Positions 1 through 7,551 of a stretch of 28,891 bases of DNA are shown here, in pieces. Both the position numbers and the translations under genes were made by a program. Within the stretch, counting starts at the first letter, position 1. Every line of letters starts with the position of its first letter. The notes beneath the pieces are model-generated. The model made no database searches, was not told where the DNA came from, and worked only from the letters and a program-made list of their open reading frames with translations. The stretch lies in IMG/VR virus record IMGVR_UViG_3300047553_000145, positions 1 through 28,891 of that record, one strand, 5' to 3'. Source of the stretch: a virus.

Positions 1-879
1 GTTATGTTCTGTATAAATATTTTTCATTAAACTTGTAATATCATTAATTAAATCTTTTGATATTGTTTTATTGTTATAAAAATTATCAATAGCGTCTTGA
101 TGTAGGCATGATCTATACACTGTATTGTGTTTTAAAGGATTGCCAGTGTTAATACTTATTTTAAAGAAATCTGGAAATCTATCTGATGCATCTGAAATTT
201 GAATTGGTTTATACCAATCTTCTTTGGTTAAACCTGGCATTGGTTCAATATGCTCAACAATTAACTTTGTTCTTTCTTTCATAATATCTGAATGTTGTTT
301 AGAAATTAATTTTGGCTTTTTATGCTGCATCCAAAAAAATATAAGATCTGTTCTTGAATTATCTTTTAATTTAAGTTGTTCTCGCCAATGAACTTGTCCA
401 GTGCCACTAAAAAGCAATGCTTCATTTTCATAAAAATTAAAAGTTTTACCTTCAACTACAACTCCCCAGTCTTCATCAGACTGCACATGATAATCAAATA
501 TATATATCTCTGTAGGTCTTGCATCATAGTGGGGTGCGAGTTTTGGATACCATCCGTACTCAGTGCTGTATCTTGTGCCACCAGCATCTAAAACTTCTAG
601 TTCTTCTCCAACTGCCTCACTTGCTATTTTTTCAAATTTAGCAATTGTTTCTTCACGATTTAACATACTAAAATTTAAAGTTCCTAATCCAGAATACCCT
701 TGAACATCTATTTCGCTATCTGGCATTTCGTCAAATTCTTTTTTGATATATGACCATTCTTCAAAAGATAAAAGATTTTTAAAAACTTGTGGGGTAAAAT
801 CTTCTCCAGCAACCTTACCTTGTTTGTTTTTTAATTCTATATACTCAGGAAAAGTATCAATTGTAAAAAAATTATTCAT
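1..879 (-). CDS. 2-oxoglutarate/Fe(II)-dependent oxygenase-like protein, 3' end beyond window
   Basis: The frame is open for 293 codons from the ATG at 879 to the window edge, so the C-terminus is missing. It resembles the prolyl-4-hydroxylase-like 2OG-Fe(II) oxygenases. A metal-binding HxD is visible as H117-Y-D119 (context APHYDARP), the distal histidine as H164 (GQVHWRE), and a candidate 2-oxoglutarate anchor as R176 (NSRTDLIFFW) just before a hydrophobic strand. These lie in the order and spacing of the double-stranded beta-helix fold. The region after about residue 185 is unassigned. The substrate cannot be read from the sequence; phage members of the family could act on protein or nucleic acid (inference). 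The start has no good SD but has TATAAT seven bases upstream. It follows the small zinc protein gene by 8 bases. Confidence is good for the coding region and moderate for the enzyme class. Confidence 0.75.
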   Translation of the reverse strand, partial: MNNFFTIDTFPEYIELKNKQGKVAGEDFTPQVFKNLLSFEEWSYIKKEFDEMPDSEIDVQGYSGLGTLNFSMLNREETIAKFEKIASEAVGEELEVLDAGGTRYSTEYGWYPKLAPHYDARPTEIYIFDYHVQSDEDWGVVVEGKTFNFYENEALLFSGTGQVHWREQLKLKDNSRTDLIFFWMQHKKPKLISKQHSDIMKERTKLIVEHIEPMPGLTKEDWYKPIQISDASDRFPDFFKISINTGNPLKHNTVYRSCLHQDAIDNFYNNKTISKDLINDITSLMKNIYTEHN

Positions 880-886
880 AATTTAC

Positions 887-892
887 ATTATA
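887..892 (-). promoter_or_regulatory. Probable -10 element (TATAAT) for a leaderless start of the oxygenase gene
   Basis: On the minus strand a perfect TATAAT, preceded by GGG, ends 7 bases before the ATG at 879. It overlaps the stop codon of the upstream gene. No recognisable -35 lies at the usual distance. Initiation 6-8 bases downstream would place the transcript start at or next to the ATG, giving a leaderless mRNA. This is inferred from spacing and from recurrence at other genes in the window. Confidence 0.55.
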
Positions 893-1073
893 CCCTATTT
901 TCTTTTTCTGCATAATCTCTTTTCTTTTTCGTTGCAAAAGATACTTTGCTAAGATGCTTGTCTTTACACATCCATGTGGCTTCAAGTGTAGCAGGATATA
1001 ATCTTAAGGTAGTAACTTCTTCTTTACATGTATGACAGGGGAAATGGCCTCGATAAACAGAATAACTAGGCAT
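888..1073 (-). CDS. Small zinc-ribbon-like protein
   Basis: A 61-residue protein with probable zinc ligands C13, C16 (PCHTC), C36 and H40 (MCKDKH), and a lysine-rich C-terminal tail (KKKRDYAEKENR). The paired CxxC and CxxxH suggest one zinc ribbon or knuckle that could bind nucleic acid or protein; the function is unknown. The start overlaps the end of the recA-like gene by 8 bases, and SD complementarity upstream is weak (AAGAAA), so translation is probably coupled. It is the last gene before the oxygenase gene, whose -10 hexamer overlaps this gene's stop codon. Its position inside a tight overlap and the conserved-looking ligands support it as a real gene. Confidence 0.7.
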   Translation of the reverse strand: MPSYSVYRGHFPCHTCKEEVTTLRLYPATLEATWMCKDKHLSKVSFATKKKRDYAEKENRV

Positions 1074-2079
1074 CTATTTGTTTCTTAATCATATCTTGAA
1101 GATCAAGGTCCTCTCTTAGTCTATTTATGAATGCTTCTCTTCCTTGAATTTTTGTGCCATCCTCTAGTTGATACCAAGCACCAGTTCTATTAATTATGCC
1201 CAATGACTCAGCAGTATCACAAAGATCGCCGATAGAGTCAATCCCAAGACTATCACCTCTAAAATAGAAATCATATTCACCAGACTGAAAAGCAGGAGAA
1301 GTTTTGGAAAACTGTAGTTCCCATCTAACTTTGCGACCAATCTTTTCTTCAATAAGTTTGTCACCAACATGTATCTTTCCTTTCAATGCTTGATTATCAG
1401 ATTCTGACGAAAATAGTTTAATAACTGTAGAGGAATAAAACTTAGTAGCCTGACCACCAGTAGGCTGCTGGCTAGTATACATAGCACTAATATTATTACG
1501 AGACTGACTAATAAGGACAAGCAGAGTAGGCTTGACTTTATTATTAGCATAGTTAAGCATCTTCCAAGCATTGCTAAAGTCCCTGGATTCTGCACCAATC
1601 TGCTTGGTATTCTCAAGTTGTTTAAGTTCATCAGAATCCTTTTCAAAATAGATTGCAGGTAGCAGCGATGTAATTGAATCAACTACGATCATATCTACTC
1701 CCGCCTCCATTAATTGTACACCAACATCTACCATTTCATTAATAGTACGAGCCTGTGAAACAATTAACTTTGAAGTATCCACGCCAAGACTTTCTGCCCA
1801 CTTTTTATCGTATGACATTTCAGCATCGATCCATGCACAGATTTTTCCTTCTTGTTGTGCCAGACCAATCATTTGTAGACATAGCGATGACTTGGCTGAA
1901 GACTTAGAGCCCCAAATTAGTACCTGACGACCATACGGTAAACCACCGTTTAGGGCACGGTTAAGACCAAAACTAGGGGTTGATGCATACTCTGTCTTTG
2001 GTATTTGATCACCTGACATTACATTTTTACGCAACTTTGGATTTAGGTTAGCCAATACTTCTTCAACTGTTACAGACAT
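1066..2079 (-). CDS. recA: RecA-family recombinase
   Basis: A 337-residue RecA/RadA-type ATPase that would form filaments on ssDNA and drive strand exchange in phage recombination and repair. The Walker A region is at residues 57-65 (GSKSSAKSS). It keeps the key lysine K63 but has alanine where the canonical GPESSGKT has glycine. The catalytic-type glutamate is E87 in WIDAE, and Walker B is MIVVD at 130-134. The L2-like region contains LISQSRN followed by a TGGQATKFYSS stretch similar to RecA TTGGxALKFYxS. The length is close to that of bacterial RecA, slightly shorter at the C-terminus. The ATG shares one base with the MazG stop (TAATG), and GGGGTAAG upstream can act as SD. It sits directly behind the polymerase and MazG genes. 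Confidence 0.93.
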   Translation of the reverse strand: MSVTVEEVLANLNPKLRKNVMSGDQIPKTEYASTPSFGLNRALNGGLPYGRQVLIWGSKSSAKSSLCLQMIGLAQQEGKICAWIDAEMSYDKKWAESLGVDTSKLIVSQARTINEMVDVGVQLMEAGVDMIVVDSITSLLPAIYFEKDSDELKQLENTKQIGAESRDFSNAWKMLNYANNKVKPTLLVLISQSRNNISAMYTSQQPTGGQATKFYSSTVIKLFSSESDNQALKGKIHVGDKLIEEKIGRKVRWELQFSKTSPAFQSGEYDFYFRGDSLGIDSIGDLCDTAESLGIINRTGAWYQLEDGTKIQGREAFINRLREDLDLQDMIKKQIDA

Positions 2080-2402
2080 TAGAATCTTACCCCATGCTTT
2101 TCTGGTCTAGTTTTATTAAACTGAGTTTTTTCTTCTAATGAATTGTCCAGGGATAGTCTTGTGTATCCTGCTTCAACCAGTCCAGCATAAAGATCTAGTG
2201 TACGAATTAGTATATCCGCAACCTCTTTAGTAATTTCTTCTTCGCCCTTATCTTTCCTTATTGCTTCCATGACCTCAGTAACCTCAGAAACAATCATCAT
2301 ACACTGTTTTGCAACAAAGATATCGTCAACATCTTCTACCTCTGGCCAAAATCCTTTTGTTACTGCTACCCTGTGTAATTCCATTGCTAAATTATCAAGC
2401 AT
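2079..2402 (-). CDS. mazG: MazG-like nucleotide pyrophosphohydrolase
   Basis: A 107-residue all-alpha NTP pyrophosphatase. The metal-binding motif is E40-V-T-E43 (SEVTEVMEAIR) on one helix and E60-V-A-D63 (KEVADILIRTLD) on the next, which is the ExxE...ExxD signature of the MazG/dUTPase superfamily. Phage MazG proteins hydrolyse non-canonical or stress nucleotides; the substrate here is unknown. The length fits a single-domain phage MazG. A strong SD (TTGGAGG, seven bases from the ATG) lies inside the end of the polymerase gene, with which it overlaps by 8 bases. It probably supports nucleotide metabolism during replication (inference from its place between dnaE and recA). Confidence 0.9.
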   Translation of the reverse strand: MLDNLAMELHRVAVTKGFWPEVEDVDDIFVAKQCMMIVSEVTEVMEAIRKDKGEEEITKEVADILIRTLDLYAGLVEAGYTRLSLDNSLEEKTQFNKTRPEKHGVRF

Positions 2403-5400
2403 TTATATCCTCCAATATAACCGTTCCATCTTTTGTTTTACCTAAAGTAAATTTATATGCTGTGCCCTCTTCAATTTTCATATAAGCCTTTGCAAATGAA
2501 GTAGGAAATACAGTAATTGAATGCAGATTCCTTGCAGTATCTGCAACTGTAAGTGATGCCATCTTTTTCCCTTGTTTAGTTACTCTAGGTTTAAATGATA
2601 CCACAAACATTTCTTCATCTTTAAATGGCAACTGCTTATAGTTTAAAAACTTTATCATTGCATTTGTAGAGCCTTTAATTTGATCAACTGGTATAGCAGA
2701 AATAATTCTATTATCATTAGCCAGAAGAATATAAGATGTTCCTGCTTCTATAGTTGTATTCTCATCATCAAAAATTCCTACACTGCCAGTCTTATCAAGA
2801 ACTTCTACTCTCGACCATCCCTTTGCTCTTTTAATGGACTTTACCATTCCCATCAATATAAAAGACCCCTTTTCTTCATAATCCTCTATTGGACTAATGA
2901 ATGCATGGTAATGGGAAGGTACTGTAATATTAAATTCTGGCAGATTTAAATATTCGTAGAGATTTTCTTTAATCTCTTGCTCGTTGCGTGGGTTATCATT
3001 AAATGTCGCTGCACCAATAATTCGTAGTGCTTGAAGAGCACGGCTGTTAACTCCGTTTCCTTTAGTAAAAGTAAACTCCTCAAGTTGAGCATATGAATTA
3101 AAGGGTCTACCCTGAATATAACGTTCAGCAATTTTATCGGATATATACTTAATACCACTAAGACCAAACCTAATGCCCTTACCCTCAATTTTAAAATCAA
3201 TATCTGAATCATTAATATGAGGTAGTTTAATGCTAATCCCCATTCGCTTTGCTTCAATAAGATATTCAGTTCTCGCATCTTTGTCCTTTTCATTTTTTAA
3301 TAGTGAGTACATAAATTCTAGTGGATAATGATATTTTAGCCATGCTGTCCAGTAAGATAAAGTGGAGTAGGCGACGGCGTGGGATTTATTAAAAGAGTAT
3401 CCTGCATGCGCTTCAAAGTCATGCCACAAATCACGAGCAGTATTAGGAGCAACAAAACGAGATGCACCTTCAATGAACTTGTCCTTAAAAACATCAAACT
3501 CTTTAGCATCCTTTTTCTTTCCAATGATCTTTCTAACTTTATCTGCTTCCGACATGGACATACCGCCAAGCGATACGCATGCTTGCATAACTTGTTCCTG
3601 GTAAAGAATACAGCCATAGGTTTCCTCCGTAAATTCTTTTAATACTTGGTGAGTATACCCAATATTTTGACGACCATGCTTGCGCTCAATATAGTCTTTT
3701 CCAATTGTATTCATCGCACCTGGGCGAACTAGAGCATTTGATGCAGCAAGTTCTGAAAGATTCTTTACCCCCATCTTAACAAGAAGATTTGTATATGGCG
3801 CTGCTTCGCACTGGAATACACCCTTTGTGTATCCGTCAGAAAGCATTTGATAAACATTAGCATCATCCATAGGAATTGTTAATGGATCTATCAACTTTCC
3901 TTCTCGCTCTTTAATAATATCTAAAGCATCTTTTACAACACTTAAAGTTTTAAGTCCAAGGGCGTCGATTTTGATGAGACCAATCTTTTCAGCCTCTTCC
4001 ATATCCACCGCCACAACAGGAATACGCTCATCGCTACCAGTAGAAGAACGTGTCTCCATCGGTGCGTACCTAAAAATAGGATCTTTACTAGTGACAACGC
4101 CAGCAGCGTGAATGCCAGTACCTCTAATACGACCACGTAATTGTTCTCCATATTTTTCTACCTCTGGATATTTCTCACGGAATTCCCGTGTTGTTTTAGA
4201 TGTGCAATACTCATCCCAAGTATCCACCAACTTCAAAACTTTGTTAACGTCTGATAATGGAATATTTAAAACACGTGCAACATCTCGAACTACACCCTTA
4301 TCTTTAAATGATAAAAATGTAGCAATAGACGCAACATGTCGATATTGTCTAACAAGATAATCTTTTACTTCTTCACGACGAGAGTCTTGAATATCGGTAT
4401 CAATATCTGGAAAGTCATTTCGCTCTGGATTAATAAAACGAAAGAAAAGAAGTTTATGCTTAATTGGATCAATGTCGGTAATCTTTAATGCATAACATAG
4501 TAACGAACCTGCTGCAGAGCCACGGCCAGGACCTACCATAATCCCTTCTTTTTTTGCCCAAGTAATCATGTTACGAACAACAAGAAAGTATGGACCAAAC
4601 TTTTTATCTTTGATTACTTTTAGTTCTTCATCTAATCGATCAAGATATTCTTGGTTGTCTGAAAGACCTCGCTCTTCTAATCCTGCTAAAGCAAGTTCTT
4701 TTAACTCTTTGTCTGGATTTTTATACTGCACTGGCAGGAGGTCTAGCCCTTCCTGAATTCCATAGTCTGTTACTTTTTCAGCAACGGCCAAAGTATTTTC
4801 ATAGATGTCAGGTCTATCAATTCCCTGTGCCTCCATAGCAGATTTCATTTCTTCATAAGTCAAAAGATGTATATCAAACTTATTAAAAGTAATCTGACGG
4901 TCTTCGCCATAAAGATAGTCTAAGCGCTCCATCATATTTTCTTTTTTCTTAGACTTTTCAAATGTATGTTCTTTGTCAATCTTAACATGTGTGTTAAGCA
5001 GTAGTTTAAATTCTTGAATCTCTTTTTGATCTGTAGAACTATGATGGCAGTCTGGTGTTACAACTACTTTAATCTTAAATTCATCTGCCAAGGCAATAAG
5101 TTGCTTATTAATTTCAGCAGGGTTGTGTGGCATTACTTCGATGTAATAGTCGTCATTGAATACTCTCTTAAACCATTCAATGTGCTTTTTGGCAACTGCG
5201 AATTCATTATTCTCAAGTGCTTTTACTAGCACACTACTTGGACAAGCAGAGGTAACAATAATACCTTCTGAATACTTCTCAAGAACCTCAAAGTCAAATC
5301 GTGGCTTCTTGAAATATCCCTCTGTCCAAGCAATCTCATTAATCTTATTAAGATTTTCTAAACCAATCTTGTTCTTGGCAAGAAGGACTATATGGTTATA

Positions 5401-5667
5401 GACCAGATCTAGATCTCCGTCTCTTTCAGACTTATCTCTAGTATCAAATCGATCTTGACACATATAGCCTTCTACGCCAAGTATAGGCTTAATACCCTTC
5501 GCTTTTGCAATACGGTGCAGTTCCCTATGCCCAGATAAAGTACCGTGGTCAGTGATGGCAATTGCTGGCATCCCTAACTCAACTGCACGGTCAATGTATT
5601 CTTCTGGAGTAGCGATTCCGTCAAAGAGGGAATAGTGGGTATGTACGTGTAAGCCTACGTAAGACAT
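2395..5667 (-). CDS. dnaE: DNA polymerase III alpha subunit (DnaE-type)
   Basis: A 1090-residue C-family replicative DNA polymerase. The N-terminal PHP domain (about 1-280) retains metal-ligand motifs: LHVHTHYSLFDG (H7, H9, D16), ITDHG (D40, H41), GVEGY (E66), MPHNP and TPDCHH. The palm carries PDIDTD with two catalytic aspartates and the third in KIDALGLKTL. GYSFNKSHAVAYS and WLKYHYPLEFM are typical of DnaE. The C-terminal region after about residue 900 contains an OB-fold-like segment. It is slightly shorter than bacterial DnaE. It starts just after the SSB gene (TAA, then TAG, then ATG) with little SD, so it is probably translationally coupled. No separate proofreading exonuclease, sliding clamp or clamp loader gene is in the window. 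Confidence 0.96.
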   Translation of the reverse strand: MSYVGLHVHTHYSLFDGIATPEEYIDRAVELGMPAIAITDHGTLSGHRELHRIAKAKGIKPILGVEGYMCQDRFDTRDKSERDGDLDLVYNHIVLLAKNKIGLENLNKINEIAWTEGYFKKPRFDFEVLEKYSEGIIVTSACPSSVLVKALENNEFAVAKKHIEWFKRVFNDDYYIEVMPHNPAEINKQLIALADEFKIKVVVTPDCHHSSTDQKEIQEFKLLLNTHVKIDKEHTFEKSKKKENMMERLDYLYGEDRQITFNKFDIHLLTYEEMKSAMEAQGIDRPDIYENTLAVAEKVTDYGIQEGLDLLPVQYKNPDKELKELALAGLEERGLSDNQEYLDRLDEELKVIKDKKFGPYFLVVRNMITWAKKEGIMVGPGRGSAAGSLLCYALKITDIDPIKHKLLFFRFINPERNDFPDIDTDIQDSRREEVKDYLVRQYRHVASIATFLSFKDKGVVRDVARVLNIPLSDVNKVLKLVDTWDEYCTSKTTREFREKYPEVEKYGEQLRGRIRGTGIHAAGVVTSKDPIFRYAPMETRSSTGSDERIPVVAVDMEEAEKIGLIKIDALGLKTLSVVKDALDIIKEREGKLIDPLTIPMDDANVYQMLSDGYTKGVFQCEAAPYTNLLVKMGVKNLSELAASNALVRPGAMNTIGKDYIERKHGRQNIGYTHQVLKEFTEETYGCILYQEQVMQACVSLGGMSMSEADKVRKIIGKKKDAKEFDVFKDKFIEGASRFVAPNTARDLWHDFEAHAGYSFNKSHAVAYSTLSYWTAWLKYHYPLEFMYSLLKNEKDKDARTEYLIEAKRMGISIKLPHINDSDIDFKIEGKGIRFGLSGIKYISDKIAERYIQGRPFNSYAQLEEFTFTKGNGVNSRALQALRIIGAATFNDNPRNEQEIKENLYEYLNLPEFNITVPSHYHAFISPIEDYEEKGSFILMGMVKSIKRAKGWSRVEVLDKTGSVGIFDDENTTIEAGTSYILLANDNRIISAIPVDQIKGSTNAMIKFLNYKQLPFKDEEMFVVSFKPRVTKQGKKMASLTVADTARNLHSITVFPTSFAKAYMKIEEGTAYKFTLGKTKDGTVILEDINA

Positions 5668-5670
5668 CTA

Positions 5671-6324
5671 TTACCAGTCGATGTTGGTGCTGGTAACAGA
5701 AGGTGTATCAAATCCAAAGTAAAATGCTTCTTGCTCTGGATATGGAACCTCACGAACAACCTTTTCTAGGTTGAAGAATTCAAAGCCATCCCAATTAAAT
5801 GGCTCTGCATCTGGCTTGCTTGGAAGAAGTGTATAGTTGGTTTCAGTTCCCTGACCATTACGCTTCAACTTCCATTCAAGATTTGAAATGCTACCTGTAT
5901 CAAGTGCATATTCACGAATATTGTTAAACGCCGACTGCTTTGAAATGCCTTGTGACCAAACAGCAATGTATGGATCTTCAAGTCCATCATTCATAAGTAC
6001 GTTGCAGTAAAAACGTAGACGTGCCTTCCAACCAGACTTTGGTTCCTTACGTGCCATCTCACAACCAAAGCATCGACCCTCAGACTCTTGGGTACATGCT
6101 GCTTTGCGCTTATAATCTTTTGGATTAGTATGTTCAGAAACCACAACAGATAAACCACGTGCTTCTGAATAGTTTGCAGAGTCAGAATCTAGTTCTTCTA
6201 CAAAACGAACCTTTGCTGACTGTCCATCCGCTAGTTTAACCCAGCGAACCTTTTGTCCTGTGCTTTCATATTTTGGCTTGTCGAGCAGGGCATTAATATC
6301 TTTGAGTCCCTTAATTACGCTCAT
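5671..6324 (-). CDS. gp32-like single-stranded DNA-binding protein with zinc site
   Basis: A 217-residue protein best read as the phage ssDNA-binding protein. Candidate zinc ligands H65, C77, C85 and C88 (EHTNP...AACTQ...RCFGC) follow H-x11-C-x7-C-x2-C, very close to the H-C-C-C zinc site of T4 gp32 in spacing and position. An OB-like core surrounds it. The C-terminus ends in a mildly acidic stretch with a terminal aromatic residue (TNIDW), as in SSBs that contact polymerase or helicase through the tail. A strong SD (AAAGGAGAAATAC) precedes the ATG. It is placed between primase and polymerase, as expected of an SSB. The family call rests on the zinc pattern and context, not on a database match. 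Confidence 0.8.
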   Translation of the reverse strand: MSVIKGLKDINALLDKPKYESTGQKVRWVKLADGQSAKVRFVEELDSDSANYSEARGLSVVVSEHTNPKDYKRKAACTQESEGRCFGCEMARKEPKSGWKARLRFYCNVLMNDGLEDPYIAVWSQGISKQSAFNNIREYALDTGSISNLEWKLKRNGQGTETNYTLLPSKPDAEPFNWDGFEFFNLEKVVREVPYPEQEAFYFGFDTPSVTSTNIDW

Positions 6325-6349
6325 GTATTTCTCCTTTGTTATTGTTATA

Positions 6350-7294
6350 TTAGTTTAGCATAGAGATGATATCTTTGTCAAATGAGACTTCCAACTTTTT
6401 TATATCTTCATCTAACATATCGCCTATATCCTTATATTGTTTATTTAGTTGTATAACGGAAACACGAGATCCAAGTTTTTCAATTATCTTATCTTTCATG
6501 TTTCCTCCCGCCTCATCGTTATCTGCAATAACAATAATATTATTGAAGTATTTTTGAAGCAATTCTATTTGTATGTTAGACACATTAGATCCTAGTGTAG
6601 CAACTGCTGGTAATCCAACCTGGTCTAAACGAATGGCATCGAATGATGATTCTACTACATACACTTTATCTGCTGTCTTAACACGATTTAAATTAAAAAG
6701 TGTTTTTGCTTTTGGAAGACCTGGTGTATTCTTAAACTCCTTGCCCTCAATTGATCTACCAACAAAACCAACTGGCATACCGTCTGGACTATGTACAGGA
6801 ACAGTTACCATATCTTGTTTTTCAGAATAGCCTAAAGAAAACTTTGACCAAGACGATGCATCAATCTTACGATACTTAAAGTAATCTTTTGCCCTATCAG
6901 AACTGAGCAAATTGTTATTTAGTCTTTTAATAATCAATTCGTCAAATGGGGTAAAGTCTGGCTTTACTACTAACTTCTGATTTATATCACGTTCTAGATC
7001 TTGCTCTGTTTCTTTGCTTTTGATAAAACGAACTGATTCAAAGTAGGTTCTGCCTGAAGTGTGCATAACAAATTCAACAAGATCGGCAATATGGTGGCAG
7101 GAAAAACAAAAGAAGGTCCCGTTATTCTTATCAATTTCTCCAGCAGGAGTACGGTTGTTATTATGAAATGGACAAAAAATTATATAGTCTGAGTCTACTT
7201 CTGATTCTACTGTGATTCCTGAACCTGTAATGACTCTTTTGATTTGCTCTTTTGTATATAAATTGGCTTGTTTACGTCTATCCCTAATATCCAT
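6350..7294 (-). CDS. dnaG: DnaG-type DNA primase (CHC2 zinc finger plus TOPRIM)
   Basis: A 314-residue primase that would make RNA primers for the phage polymerase. The zinc-binding domain has C41-P-F-H44 and C63-F-S-C66. The TOPRIM core has E215 and D219 (VVESSFDAI) and the metal-binding pair D258/D260 (IADNDEAGG). It ends soon after TOPRIM, so it lacks the C-terminal helicase-binding domain of bacterial DnaG. Helicase contact must therefore use another surface or a partner. The start is supported by AAGGAAAAGCG just before the ATG, although the ORF overlaps the preceding gene by 88 bases. The next methionine (M77) lies downstream of the zinc finger, so a shorter form would lose it. Confidence 0.94.
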   Translation of the reverse strand: MDIRDRRKQANLYTKEQIKRVITGSGITVESEVDSDYIIFCPFHNNNRTPAGEIDKNNGTFFCFSCHHIADLVEFVMHTSGRTYFESVRFIKSKETEQDLERDINQKLVVKPDFTPFDELIIKRLNNNLLSSDRAKDYFKYRKIDASSWSKFSLGYSEKQDMVTVPVHSPDGMPVGFVGRSIEGKEFKNTPGLPKAKTLFNLNRVKTADKVYVVESSFDAIRLDQVGLPAVATLGSNVSNIQIELLQKYFNNIIVIADNDEAGGNMKDKIIEKLGSRVSVIQLNKQYKDIGDMLDEDIKKLEVSFDKDIISMLN

Positions 7295-7539
7295 TCGCTT
7301 TTCCTTTTCCCTGCATATACTCCGTGTAGTGATATTTCAAATTCAAAATAGTTCTTATTCTCATTATAGTCTATAGTAAAATCTGGGTCAATGTCAATTC
7401 TTGGCACATAGCCAGACAAGCGCATTTCAGAAGTAAGTAGTCTTGTGTACTCACCTTTTAACCTACCCAGCATCGATTCATCGTGGATGATCCCGCTAAG
7501 GGAAAATCTCTTAATTGTCTTATGATGAAAATTTGACAT
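7207..7539 (-). CDS. Hypothetical protein overlapping the primase start
   Basis: A 110-residue protein that I do not recognise. It has a basic N-terminus (MSNFHHKTIKRFS), alternating charged and hydrophobic strands in the middle (RIDIDPDFTIDY, YFEFEISLHGVY) and a lysine/serine/glutamine-rich tail encoded in the part that overlaps the primase gene. It fills the otherwise empty 257-base gap between the helicase and primase genes. No SD is visible, but TATAAT lies five bases before the ATG, the same arrangement as at other genes here. It heads the primase-SSB-polymerase block. The 88-base out-of-frame overlap is unusually long. If the gene were spurious, the gap would be the largest non-coding stretch in the window. 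Function unknown. Confidence 0.65.
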   Translation of the reverse strand: MSNFHHKTIKRFSLSGIIHDESMLGRLKGEYTRLLTSEMRLSGYVPRIDIDPDFTIDYNENKNYFEFEISLHGVYAGKRKSEWILGIDVNKPIYIQKSKSKESLQVQESQ

Positions 7540-7544
7540 ACCAT

Positions 7545-7550
7545 ATTATA
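7545..7550 (-). promoter_or_regulatory. Probable -10 element (TATAAT) at the head of the primase-polymerase block
   Basis: A perfect TATAAT on the minus strand ends 5 bases before the ATG at 7539 and begins just after the helicase stop codon. No convincing -35 is seen 16-18 bases upstream. The spacing fits a leaderless transcript for the 110-residue protein and internal transcription of the primase, SSB, polymerase, MazG and RecA genes behind it. Confidence 0.55.
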
Positions 7551-7551
7551 A

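Noticed and set aside
2946-3617. Minus-strand frames inside the polymerase gene
   Set aside because: They are alternate frames of dnaE with no motif. The dnaE frame itself is continuous and has the conserved residues.
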